From contig NC_091932.1 in assembly GCF_041260155.1 (NCBI RefSeq), positions 44,325,629 through 44,389,628 on the forward strand: DNA of 64,000 bases. The letters run 5' to 3'. Source of the DNA: Ptychodera flava (lineage: Eukaryota; Hemichordata; Enteropneusta; Ptychoderidae). The stretch's first letter is position 1, and every line of letters begins with the position of its first letter. The notes beneath the pieces were generated by a model. That model ran no database searches and was not told the DNA's origin. It saw nothing but the letters and a program-made list of their open reading frames with translations. The position numbers and the translations under genes are program-made. Of this stretch, positions 14,263-22,796 are shown in pieces.

Positions 14263-14398
14263 TTCATTTATTTATTTATTTATCGATACTTTATGTGTTA
14301 CTTAAGTTTGACAAATGGTCATGTGACCAATCTACAGACACTGCCATGTATGTGGTGATTATCATTATGAAAGTGATTGTTGTTGTTGTTGTTGTTTT

Positions 14399-14442
<44 letters not shown>

Positions 14443-16484
14443 GATGATGATGATGATGATGATTTTCACAGGTGCAAGTGAAATTTGAGCCCGAGGCAAC
14501 TGGTAATAAACTGAGACTCTATGGACATAAACTTCATGTCACAAAAGTTCAGTCCAAAATTGATGGATTAATCGATGAAAAGATAGCCGGAGACGCCCAA
14601 GTTTCAAAAGGTGACGGAACGAGGGTTAAGTGTGAAGAAGACAAAACAGATGAAATGGGCAAAGAAATTGAATCTCGCACTTTACACTCACATATGAGTG
14701 AGAAAAAGACCTTAAGAGCTCCAGACTTAATGTCAGATGTACTGACTCTGCCTGCGACTTTAGACAGCCGTACGAATACAAATACCAAAGTAAAGAAGTC
14801 AGGGTCTACAGAAACAGACACCAGGTCTCTTGTCGTTGAAACAAGGTCGCTAGAAATTCCATCAAGTCAAAAGAGGAGTCCAAGAGTCAGTCACAAAAGC
14901 AGACGACCTCGGCGACAAGAGAAGAAGCAATACAAATCTTTTAATGCAAGTTCCCCGCTAGTATCAAACACTGTTGATTCATCTGATAATAGCAGTGTAC
15001 CCATGGTACCTGCAACATTATCATTTCTGCAGTCGGAAAGCTCAGTTGAAAATAAAGCAAGTGACAAGCCAGAAACCATGCCACCTCATCCGGCAGAAAA
15101 TAGAAGATTACTCTCACCAAGTGCTTTACAGAAGGACACGACTGTCAGCAGTAAGACTACAGAAGACAACATCTCTAAATCTCTGATTGCCTTTCCAGGT
15201 ATCACTTATTCTGCAACAAAACATTTTGAATCGGAGAGATCAGGACCCATCAGAAAGCATGATCCGGTGAAAAATGCAGGAGCGTCATTGGAACGTCCAA
15301 AAACAAAAAGATCAAGTAATGACAAGCTGAAGGTCACAACAGCCGAAGGGATGAACATAGAAGTCTACACTAGTGACCTGACTCTAGAGGTTGTGGATGT
15401 TGTAGTAAACTCGACAAATGGACAACTTACTCTTGATGCTGGCCTAGCAGGGGCACTAGGAAAGGCAGCGGGCATCGACTTAGAGAAAGACCGTGATGCT
15501 ATCATAAACCAGCGGCAAAAACCTCTTTCTGAGTCAGACTGTGCACACACTGCTGGCCATAATCTTCCGTGCAAGTATGTCATTCATTCCGTTGGATCAG
15601 TGTGGAACGAGGGCAAAGAAAACAAGATTCGACTTCAAATAAAGGAAACTGTCAAAAATTGTCTAATTTATGCTGAACGTGAATTAAAGGCAACATCCAT
15701 AGCAATACCGGCCATCAGTACAGGGATCAATCGTGTACCTTACCAAGTATGTGCTGAAGCACTGGCGGATGGCATTAAAGAGTTCAGTGAAACGTTTACA
15801 CCATCAAACAGTTTAAAAGAAATCCGCCTGGTAGACATCAGCACCGAAAGAGTAAACGTAATGAAAACAGAAATCGAGAAAACGTTTGTTCCAAAGAGCA
15901 GTGACGCTAGTGCGAAATTGCGGATTACATGTGAGAAGACAACAATCGAAATTTACAAAGGAGACATGACACGTGAAAATGTTGATGTAATAGTAAATTC
16001 TGTCAATGGTGAACTGTCCCTCACTGGTGGCTTGGCACTGGCGTTAGCAAAAGTTGCAGGTCCCGGCTTACAGAAAGAGTGTACTGAATATCTTGGCAAT
16101 CGATCAGAGGCATTAAAGGAGCCAGATATTATGCACACCAAAGCCTACAATCTAGGTTGTAAGCACGTCATTCACGCAGTTGGATCCCAATGGAATGCTG
16201 CAACAAGCAACGAATGCCGGAAGAACTTACAGGAGAGTGTGAAAAACTGTCTTACCCATGCTGAGAGTAAACTGAACGCAACCTCAATTGCGTTTCCAGC
16301 ACTTAACTCAGGAATTTACTCGATGCCAAAAGATGTTTGTGCTAAGGCCACGTTTGATGCAATAACAGAATTCAGCCGTGCATCAAGGGTAGATGTTTCC
16401 CTACGGGAAGTCCATATCGTCGATATTAGTCTTGACAGCATACAGGCCATGAAGATGAAATTCAAAGAACTTCAGCAAACATAA
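3412..16484 (+). CDS. PARP14/PARP9-like RRM-KH-macro domain protein, seven exons
   Basis: A spliced gene assembled from exons 3412-3430, 6594-6779, 10282-10542, 11316-11552, 11948-13575, 13879-13956 and 14472-16484. All borders are AG/GT and all phases agree (1,1,1,1,0,0), giving 1473 codons and a TAA stop. Domains in order: three RRM-like modules (about residues 10-240), several KH-like modules (about 260-830), a Ser/Lys/Arg-rich linker (about 840-1085), macro 1 (about 1088-1261) and macro 2 (about 1283-1459). This is the order of vertebrate PARP14, including the MYFESEKRSGGG motif typical of its first RRM. Macro domains bind ADP-ribose, and family members act in antiviral and inflammatory ADP-ribose signalling in cytosol and nucleus. 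There is no WWE or transferase domain, so the product should read or remove ADP-ribose and not write it. Low-homology exons could be missing from the two long 5' introns. Confidence 0.85.
3884..4600. mobile_element. Foldback/hAT-like non-autonomous DNA element
   Basis: Arms of about 230 bp (3884-4115 and 4370-4600) are inverted copies of each other, starting AGGGCCTCGCAC and differing at scattered bases. An exact 7-bp ATGCGCC lies immediately after the right end (4601-4607) and at 3868-3874, nine bases outside the left arm, so it may be a target duplication of 7-8 bp as made by hAT elements. The centre holds an 11-bp-arm hairpin (about 4123-4153) and a roughly 70-bp direct duplication. No transposase frame is present. 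It lies in intron 1 of the PARP14-like gene. Confidence 0.75.
5016..5365. mobile_element. Short inverted-repeat element, AAGGTAG family, copy 1
   Basis: The left end AAGGTAGTTCGCGCCT is mirrored by AGGCGCGTTCTACCTT near 5339-5355. The interior is non-coding and contains blocks (CACCGTGCAAATTT, CAAAATGGCCGCC) also seen in the partial relatives at 34.6-34.9 kb and 37.9-38.1 kb. It lies in intron 1 of the PARP14-like gene. Confidence 0.65.
5502..5776. mobile_element. Short inverted-repeat element, AAGGTAG family, copy 2
   Basis: It starts AAGGTAGAATGGGCC and ends in the inverted form of AAGGTAGTATGCG at 5776. Its right half is an inverted, diverged copy of the left half of the neighbouring element at 5016. 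The two could be adjacent insertions or one composite element of about 760 bp. Confidence 0.55.
6271..6328. repeat. (GA)n microsatellite
   Basis: Twenty-nine uninterrupted GA dinucleotides in intron 1, about 265 bp before exon 2. Confidence 0.98.
6594..6779 (+). CDS. PARP14-like exon 2: first RRM-like module
   Basis: Preceded by the acceptor TTGACAG and followed by the donor GTAAGG, phase 1 at both ends. It encodes a beta-alpha-beta fold with LDVLEMYFESEKRSGGG, very close to the motif in the first RRM of vertebrate PARP14 and PARP10. The symmetrical phase 1-1 exon is the same unit used by exons 3 and 4, as expected for RRM modules multiplied by exon duplication. Confidence 0.85.
6970..8012. 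mobile_element. Non-autonomous DNA element with 67-bp terminal inverted repeats
   Basis: Arms 6970-7036 and 7946-8012 are inverted copies differing at about nine positions, sharing the block GTCAAAACAGCGTCTATA. The 0.9-kb interior has no credible coding frame. It sits in intron 2 of the PARP14-like gene. A short relative (ACTAAATGGTTTGCAT) occurs at 21831-21846. I saw no clear target duplication, so the superfamily is unassigned. Confidence 0.75.
8013..10281. other. Rest of intron 2, nothing recognised
   Basis: AT-rich sequence without an open frame that resembles a known domain. Apart from the element at 6970-8012, I see no repeat family shared with the rest of the window. An additional RRM exon is possible, but none was seen. 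Confidence 0.4.
10282..10542 (+). CDS. PARP14-like exon 3: second RRM-like module
   Basis: The acceptor CATTCCAG gives phase 1 and the donor GTAAAAG keeps phase 1. It encodes KRRFLLKGLAEGTTLDNIKL and then YLES, an RNP-like strand and helix like those of the PARP14 RRMs, after a basic Pro-containing lead. The acceptor is chosen because the nearer TTGCCCAG (10282-10289) would break the frame phase. Confidence 0.75.
10650..10696 (-). repeat. tRNA-derived SINE remnant
   Basis: On the minus strand an A-box-like CGCCAGGTGAATGG is followed by a B-box-like GAGTTCGAGCCC (10653-10664). It is the same arrangement as at 35.43-35.48 kb. It lies in intron 3 of the PARP14-like gene. Confidence 0.5.
11316..11552 (+). 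CDS. PARP14-like exon 4: third RRM-like module
   Basis: Acceptor TTTTCTTACAG and donor GTAATG, phase 1-1. It encodes NCIMVRNLPKMMTSDLLEMY and FENSTRSGG, matching the second canonical RRM of PARP14 (V-NLP, FFEN, GG). Its likeness to exon 2 (LLEMYFE, RSGG) supports descent from one duplicated exon. Confidence 0.85.
11948..13575 (+). CDS. PARP14-like exon 5: KH-like modules
   Basis: The acceptor TTATTTTCAG (phase 1) opens a 1628-nt exon and the donor GTATGT closes it at phase 0. It encodes about 540 residues rich in Lys, Glu and Ile, made of repeated beta-alpha units (for example GFTINMTINKFPSSVHVLGD and VKIHVEKGSRDSVLKITG). These match the series of KH-like domains between the RRMs and macro domains of PARP14. 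Codons upstream of 11948 in the same frame are intron. A 325-codon antisense frame over this exon is a shadow. Confidence 0.85.
13879..13956 (+). CDS. PARP14-like exon 6 (26 codons)
   Basis: Acceptor TTTTTACAG and donor GTAAGC, phase 0 at both ends. It encodes TLDGDRLNHLSFRDVSHIMS and then LSKPLQ, the start of the last KH-like unit that continues into exon 7. It is too short to be found except through its splice sites and phase agreement. Confidence 0.75.
14226..14462. repeat. Microsatellites (TTTA)n, (GTT)n and (GAT)n next to an acceptor
   Basis: TTTA repeats (14226-14283), GTT repeats (about 14377-14443) and GAT repeats (to 14462) occupy most of intron 6 of the PARP14-like gene. The GAT run ends nine bases before the exon 7 acceptor, so length changes could affect splicing of the macro-domain exon. 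Confidence 0.95.
14472..16484 (+). CDS. PARP14-like exon 7: linker and two macro domains, stop
   Basis: The acceptor TTTTCACAG at phase 0 opens the final exon, ending in TAA at 16482. After a short KH-like end comes a 240-residue Ser/Thr/Lys-rich linker with basic patches such as KSRRPRRQEKKQYK. Macro 1 (about 15325-15845) has VDVVVNSTNGQLTLDAGLAG and PAISTGINRVP. Macro 2 (about 15913-16440) has VDVIVNSVNGELSLTGGLAL and PALNSGIYSMP. These are the adenosine- and phosphate-binding loops of PARP14-class macro domains. Macro 1 has DAG where macro 2 and most relatives have a GG pair, which may change its ligand use. The two domains look like a tandem duplication. Confidence 0.9.
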   Translation: MQVKFEPEATGNKLRLYGHKLHVTKVQSKIDGLIDEKIAGDAQVSKGDGTRVKCEEDKTDEMGKEIESRTLHSHMSEKKTLRAPDLMSDVLTLPATLDSRTNTNTKVKKSGSTETDTRSLVVETRSLEIPSSQKRSPRVSHKSRRPRRQEKKQYKSFNASSPLVSNTVDSSDNSSVPMVPATLSFLQSESSVENKASDKPETMPPHPAENRRLLSPSALQKDTTVSSKTTEDNISKSLIAFPGITYSATKHFESERSGPIRKHDPVKNAGASLERPKTKRSSNDKLKVTTAEGMNIEVYTSDLTLEVVDVVVNSTNGQLTLDAGLAGALGKAAGIDLEKDRDAIINQRQKPLSESDCAHTAGHNLPCKYVIHSVGSVWNEGKENKIRLQIKETVKNCLIYAERELKATSIAIPAISTGINRVPYQVCAEALADGIKEFSETFTPSNSLKEIRLVDISTERVNVMKTEIEKTFVPKSSDASAKLRITCEKTTIEIYKGDMTRENVDVIVNSVNGELSLTGGLALALAKVAGPGLQKECTEYLGNRSEALKEPDIMHTKAYNLGCKHVIHAVGSQWNAATSNECRKNLQESVKNCLTHAESKLNATSIAFPALNSGIYSMPKDVCAKATFDAITEFSRASRVDVSLREVHIVDISLDSIQAMKMKFKELQQT

Positions 16485-16784
16485 TTGCCTTCAGTCATGA
16501 AAGAAGCGTAGACGCTGGCTAGTTGACGACACGCTACACACAGTGGACGATGGTCATACCAGTATAAGTTCAGCTGGCATGTTTCAATATTGAATTTAAA
16601 TCCCTACATCCCCAAACATGTTTAAAGTATATGAATGGCTCATCGGTATTCGAATCGTCTTATTTGCATTTTATTGCATTAATTTCATCCCATTTCTTGC
16701 TCTGTACAAGAGTGTGAAGGTGAAGTATTTCTTTATCTATCGGAACATCAGTTTATTGCAACATAGAGGGACTTGTATAAACAC

Positions 16785-16790
16785 ATTAAA
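16785..16790 (+). terminator. Possible ATTAAA poly(A) signal
   Basis: ATTAAA lies 301 bp after the stop of the PARP14-like gene. No AATAAA was seen nearer. Weak evidence on its own. Confidence 0.3.
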
Positions 16791-16952
16791 ACTAGGGAGA
16801 CACACATACAACACATAATATTATCTCCAAATGCAAGAAGACAACGTCTCGAAGAAATGTTAAACCCCCGATTCTGATGACTGATATTGTGTGGAAGATG
16901 AGAAATTTGGATTCGCTTGAGATCATCCTATATTACCTGATCTTACCTGTGC

Positions 16953-17412
16953 ACTGCATGAAAACCCAATAATATTTACTGTATTAACATGGATTATTGC
17001 CTGTATTTAGCTAAATAGTGCATATACAGATGAATAGTCAAGAATCCATTGCTTGTGTTCAGCAAGCCTGTATTCATGTGTATTCGTGTGAATTCAATTG
17101 TATTATTCTATAATACAGTCAACTCATTAGTATGAATTTATCTGTATTATTGCGTTTTCACTGCATGAAAACCCAATAATACTTACTGTACTAGCACCGC
17201 ATCAAAATACAATAATACAGATAAATTCACATTAATGAGTTGCCTGTATTAAAGAATAATACAAGTGAAATCCTATGAATTTACATGAATACAGGCTTGC
17301 TGAATACAAGCAATGGATTCTTGACTGTATTCATCTGTATATGCACTAGTCGGCTAAAATACAGGCAATAATCCATGCTAATACAGTAAGTATTATCGGG
17401 TTTTCATGCAGT
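16953..17412. mobile_element. Foldback element with arms of about 200 bp
   Basis: Left arm 16953-17158 and right arm about 17205-17412 are inverted copies, both ending in ACTGCATGAAAACCC. The same end also appears a third time in the centre (17160-17174), so the element looks like one copy inserted into or fused with another. It is nearly all palindrome, with no coding capacity, and lies 470 bp after the PARP14-like stop. Confidence 0.85.
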
Positions 17413-19070
17413 TAAAAAAGTTATTGTAGAGAGTCTAGATAGTAGTATGCATATGTCTTTATAACATTGAGTATATTGTGTAATACTGTGATCCAGACTT
17501 GGCAGTGAGATCAATACTAATGCAGAACAGTTGAAAAATTCCCTTTTAACTTGTACCGTAGTCCCGAATGAGCATGAAGAAACCATTTTATACATTCCTG
17601 AATTTAAAATATGACATGAAGGGAGTTTGGAAAGCACTGTAATGTTTTGAACTATGTATCGAAAGCTTGTTACAAATGCTAGAGAACATATCATGTTTTT
17701 GAATTTTATAGACCGTAAAAATCAATGGCTTGCAAGTAAAATATTTGCCAACAAAGGCATCTGGGTAAAACATGCCAGTAATATTATACAAAATATCAAA
17801 GAAAAATATATTGAGAACACTGATATTACTCCGTGCTTTCTTTATTTAGCTTTTCATTACAAAATCAATCAATGGACTGAGATTAATTAATATCAATTTT
17901 ACTACAGATTAAAAACAGTAAAACACGACAAATCAGAAAGTCTTGAACTTCTTTGCCTACATGTTCATAAATTATCTCATGACATTTGAACTTCATGGGA
18001 AAACTTTATATATTAATTATGTGGCGGAATTTTTGAGAACTGAAATTTAGCATGTAGCTATGAAATTATGATATCGTAACTGTGTACTAATGTCACAATG
18101 TTAAATTAAATTTGACGATTCAGCATTTATATGTCTAATAATATGATAACCAGAATCATATCTAAGTCTTCTGTGCTTTTCCATGGTTACCCAACAACAA
18201 AGTATAATTCAGATTCGAGGGACACTGTACATGTCTTAATATTATTCAACATTACCAAGTTTTCATAAAGCAGAATTTCAAGTTTTCATTTCCAAAATCT
18301 ACAATTTAATTTCATGATCAAGGTATTTGAAAAGAGTACATCCTGTACATATATAGTTTTCTTTTCACGTTTGTTCACTACACCATAGAGGTGCAATAAT
18401 GGACTCTTCAAAACCATTACCAGGCCCTCTTACAACAATATTCGTTCACACTGGATGAAGCTGGCTCACGATTTTAATAGTTTGAACAGTTAGACACATA
18501 ATGTTTGAAAGTAAATTTTTTGCGTAACAAATAGAAATGTTAAATTTTAACTCTTGTAATGTTTGGTGAAATAATCTATTGTGTTTGTTGTCGCAATTTG
18601 CAAGAAGGTGCCTTGTAATCTGAGGAGAGATGTTTTTCACCACAGAAATAAAGAAACGATCTTCAGTTATTAATCGTTGCACTCCTTTATTACCCTCTAC
18701 CCCTCTGTTTGCAAATATACTGTCCTGAACGTGTTTGTGTGATTTGTGATTGTGGAATGCCAGTACCTTATCTGCTTTCTTCAACTTTTTAACACAGATG
18801 TACATTCTTTCGAAGTTTAGTTTATTGGGCCTTTTGCAATGATAAAAATTCCGATGACCAAATAAGTTGCATCTTGATCAAGTCATTGAAAATGACATAG
18901 TCGCCGCTTGTAATTGGGAATTGTCACTGAAAGTGACTACATAGAAGTCAATACGATGCGCATGAAAAAGAGAAATGCCAGTACTAAAGCCCTTTCTGTG
19001 ACTTATGCCCATATTGAATTTTAGGAGGTAACATTTCGCTATAATTGTTATGCTTAGTCCTGTTTCAAGT
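17413..19070. other. Intergenic, nothing recognised
   Basis: AT-rich sequence between the two genes. A 119-codon minus-strand frame at 18446-18805 has no recognisable domain, no partner exons and a composition typical of random AT-rich DNA; I do not call it a gene. Confidence 0.4.
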
Positions 19071-19204
19071 ATACAGTAAAATATGTGCCGACCAGGGGGA
19101 GGTAAAATACTTGTTAAAAGGCAGAGGATAAAACTGCAACAAGTTAAAACAAATACAGTGAAATACCATTGAGTCCCGCTGGTCGGCCAATATTTTACTG
19201 TATT
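19071..19204. repeat. Small palindromic element, 25-bp arms
   Basis: ATACAGTAAAATATGTGCCG at 19071 is mirrored near 19184-19203, both arms continuing inward into ACCAG/CTGGT with one or two mismatches. The 80-bp interior is unremarkable. It resembles a minimal inverted-repeat transposon relic. Confidence 0.6.
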
Positions 19205-22200
19205 CATTTTCACTTGCCGCAGTTTTATACCTCTTTTGAGGTCTTTTGTACCTGTTTCAAGTGTAATCAGCCCACAACCATGCGACAAATTCTGCCTGGA
19301 CAAGTCACGTATCAGCCTGCCAATTCATGTTTGCACTTCCTACAAACTCATAAATTCTCTTAAATGGAACGACCAGTTGCCTAAACGTAAAACACACTCT
19401 ACCTCATATATCCTACCACAGCTATTTGTACGCGTAAAAGTGGTTCTGAGTTTTTACACTCCTTTACCATATGCTTTGCAATATATTGACAACATGAATA
19501 CTGTCATCTCTGGAAGCATCGAACAGCTATAGGATGTTCAAAACAATTAGGAACTGTAAGGCTTCTTTGTCCAATTGTATTTTTAAAATACTGCAACAGC
19601 ACCACGTCACATTCATTGTCATGGAGTGCAATTATAGGTGAGGGCGCGTATTGTGGACAAATCACTGACAGTTGGTATCGTATCATGTAACGTTCAAAAA
19701 CAGATAGGCACGAGATGAGAAAACATTCATACAGAAAACTGTCAAGGCACTTGAAATCTGTATACTGAGTGACTTTCTAAATTGTTTAATCGTTAAAGTG
19801 AATTTACGAATTTATGATCTTAGGCTGATCAGAGACAATGTACAGGCTGATAAATATGTATGCAGTAAATCCGCAATGTCTGTCCTTAGCAATGTTTACA
19901 TTACAATTGAAGCCACGTCCACTACATTATGGAGGTTCCCACCTCCACGGTGACATATACACTAAAGCGTCAATACATTGTGTCACACTCGCCAAACTCT
20001 GTTCTCATTGTGTCAAAACATAAGGCCGAAATACGCATGAGTGTTTTAAGCGATTAAATAAAATTCATTTCATTATTTTCAAATTCATGAAATGTCTGCC
20101 TCATCTGTTCGGTATTATCGTTAGGCAAAGTTATGTATCACTGATAATGTTTAAGGATTTCCTTTTTTTCTTATCGGCGTCTTTTTTAGCGTTTTGCCCG
20201 GTTTCAAAGTGTTAAAAGCAGCCTCGTCTTGGGAAAAGTGTGAATTGGCGTGCGCTCACATGAAGTCCTCGGAACTTTGCACCATTGATTAACATAATAA
20301 ACACGAAAAAAGTGTCTTGGGTTTCTTTTTTTCTTTTTCTTTGTTACAGTCTCATAAAGGTGTTATACCAGGGTTAATCACCGGCAAAAAATCGTCACAT
20401 TATGGGAAACGAAAGCTGCAGCCGTATGTAAATTTATATATCCAAATTCTAGCTCAACTAAGTTCTGCCCCCCCCCCCCCCCTGCAATTTGGTCATGCTT
20501 CGGCCCCGGCCTGTTCTCGATCTTCTGACAAAAATCGTAAACACACCTTGCAAGATTTAACTGCTTTTGATTGTGCAAGTTTCGACATGAAACACTTCAG
20601 TGTTTGTCAATGGAAAAGGAAAATGCGCTTTTCCTAGGTTATTTAAATTGACTGTCATGCGACCCTTCTGTAAATAATCAGAAAATAGATACTTTAATGG
20701 GTTTATAAATTCAGCTGTTCGCAGAGAATGTAATATTTACAGGGGCTCAACTAGTATCTTGGATCCTTGACAAACGACGCCAAACATCATTTGGTTTTCA
20801 CTGTTTTATTCATACCGTGCTTGCAGCAAACAGCTTGTAAGAAAACCTTTCCGCAAGTACACAAGCCTTTGACCTGTAAACATGTAAACAGCTCTGTACA
20901 AGAGCAAATTCGGGTTTTGCTACATAACTAGCCACCATGAAGACATCGAAATTATCAGAATCAAACTTGATAACAAATGATATAAACTCAGTACATTATC
21001 ATTTCCCCAAACATTAAACGTTGTTGCTGGTGTCATATTGACGCACGAGACAGTTTTTAAATTCGTGCAGAATATTGTTTACAATTGCTGTATCAATGCT
21101 GTAATGCCGTGACCTCTTCGGCAAAATTTTAAATCATGTCGATACCGATTTTCAAGTAATAGTGCTTTAAACGCTTGGCATCAAATTGAATGCAATATTC
21201 CGAATATTCCGAATTTGATATCTGTGCTTTCTTGGCCGTGTGACAGAACGACTAGGTGCATTAATCATGTTAACACAGAACTTTATGGTATTCGAGAAAC
21301 GATGGCATTATGGGTAAATAAACAATGTACTTCATTGTACATCCCAAGCATTTTTATAATGGCGTCATTAGTGGTCACCAGGGTGGCGAAAAACATCATC
21401 AGATCGATCCTTTTTTAAGTCTCCTGAACAAGCTTTCGGAACTTATAGGCAACGGTAAGCCAAGCACAATGTTCTAGGCAAGCTTTACCAGTTTTTCGTG
21501 CTGTGTTCATAGAAGGTGTACATTTTAAGTTGTTTAGTTCTGAGCTTCCGTGTTGGCAGCCTATTTGAAAACTCCGTTTGATTTTATAGGCTGACTTTTT
21601 CAGTAGCTTTAAAATGACATATTGAAAACTGAAAAGGCATCTTACACTCACACCAGCCCGATTCTTTGCGTGCTAGATCCCTTTGATGGTCTCTGACAGC
21701 AACTAAGCTTATACATGTATCGTAGTCAACGCAATTTATTATGACAAGACACAAATGTATGAATCGTCGTTTACATAAGTCAGAACATAGTCAGTGAAGT
21801 AAAATATTAACTTAAGATGACAAACTGGTGACTAAATGGTTTGCATATTAACATAACTCTATGTGAGAGAATTATCGTTGTACTCTGAACTTCCACTAAA
21901 CAATAGACAATATAAAAACCAAACAAAATGGCTGCTTCGCAGAATTTAGAAAATTTGGCATTTCATACATTTCAAATATTTGTTGGCATTAAATATCATA
22001 CCAAAAGATTTTCTTTTCAACAGAATTTTAAAAAAGTCAAAATTTACAGCAAATACCATTCAATGATGCTAGATTTATTTTTAGGATCAGGTCAATCCTG
22101 TTATTGTCAGATAACATTATTTGGCTTGTCCATTGGTCAACCCATTCACGACGTTGTTTCTTCTGACTATAGGTATGTTTATTCCAACATGACCATAATA

Positions 22201-22577
22201 GTTTGACAATTTAGTTGAAAACTTAGAATGAACTTGGCTTGAGTGAATTTAATCTGCATGTGGTACAGTTTGAGCTTCCTATGTACTTGCAGTATCGCTT
22301 TAGTCGCTCATTAACGCGCGCTTCGCCATGCTGTAAGGGCTACAAAGTATACTTCTATGAGTGCTATTTTGTTGTATGAAGTAAAGCATAGGGGCCTGTT
22401 TGACAATCAAAATATTCCTTTATCCATTTAATGATATATATGATATTACCGCAAACAAGAGTTGTTATAAACGGTCTCTCTTCTGTTTATTTGATACTTA
22501 AATTGAAACCCCGATCGCTTGACTTGATGGACTTCTACACGGAAGTTAACTCAAGTAGCTTTTTCCATTATTTCCAG
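19205..22577. other. Upstream region of the NLR gene, first exon not located
   Basis: The exon at 22578 begins in phase 1 inside a DED, so an exon with the start codon and the first DED helix should lie upstream. I examined several ATGs (19838, 20936, 21928) and none joins convincingly to a phase 1 donor. The stretch also holds a 15-base C run at 20468-20482 and a short relative of the 6.97-kb element at 21831. Confidence 0.4.
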
Positions 22578-22796
22578 ACGACTTCAAGATTATGAAGAAT
22601 TTGTGTTCTAACAAATTGCGGAAAAGAGAGTTAGAAGGTTTGGTTGCACCGTTTGACCTATTCATGGCTCTGAAGGAACGCGGTTTTCTTTCGGAGAGCA
22701 GTACTGAGATACTAATAGAGTTATTTGGAGAAGTAGGCAGATGTGATTTGAAGGAATGCGTTGGGAAGTTTAATGGAAACGATAAAATTTACACAG
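22578..22796 (+). CDS. NLR gene DED exon
   Basis: Acceptor TTATTTCCAG and donor GTATTT, phase 1-1. It encodes FKIMKNLCSNKLRKRELEGL, then FDLFMALKERGFLS, then a helix ending LFGEVGRCDLKECVGKF. This matches DED helices 2 to 6 of FADD and caspase-8 (LKFLC, LFxxLxExxxL, LRRxDLL). Helix 1 must come from an upstream exon. Confidence 0.8.

Noticed and set aside
14190-14444. An 84-codon frame ending in a Cys run
   Set aside because: It is made by the TTTA and GTT microsatellites in an intron.
18446-19303. Two minus-strand frames (119 and 141 codons) between the genes
   Set aside because: No domain, no splice partners, and one overlaps the small palindrome. AT-rich chance frames are the simpler explanation.
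20936-21016. ATG in a strong GCCACC context as start of the NLR gene
   Set aside because: The frame ends after 26 codons with no phase 1 donor and does not encode DED helix 1.
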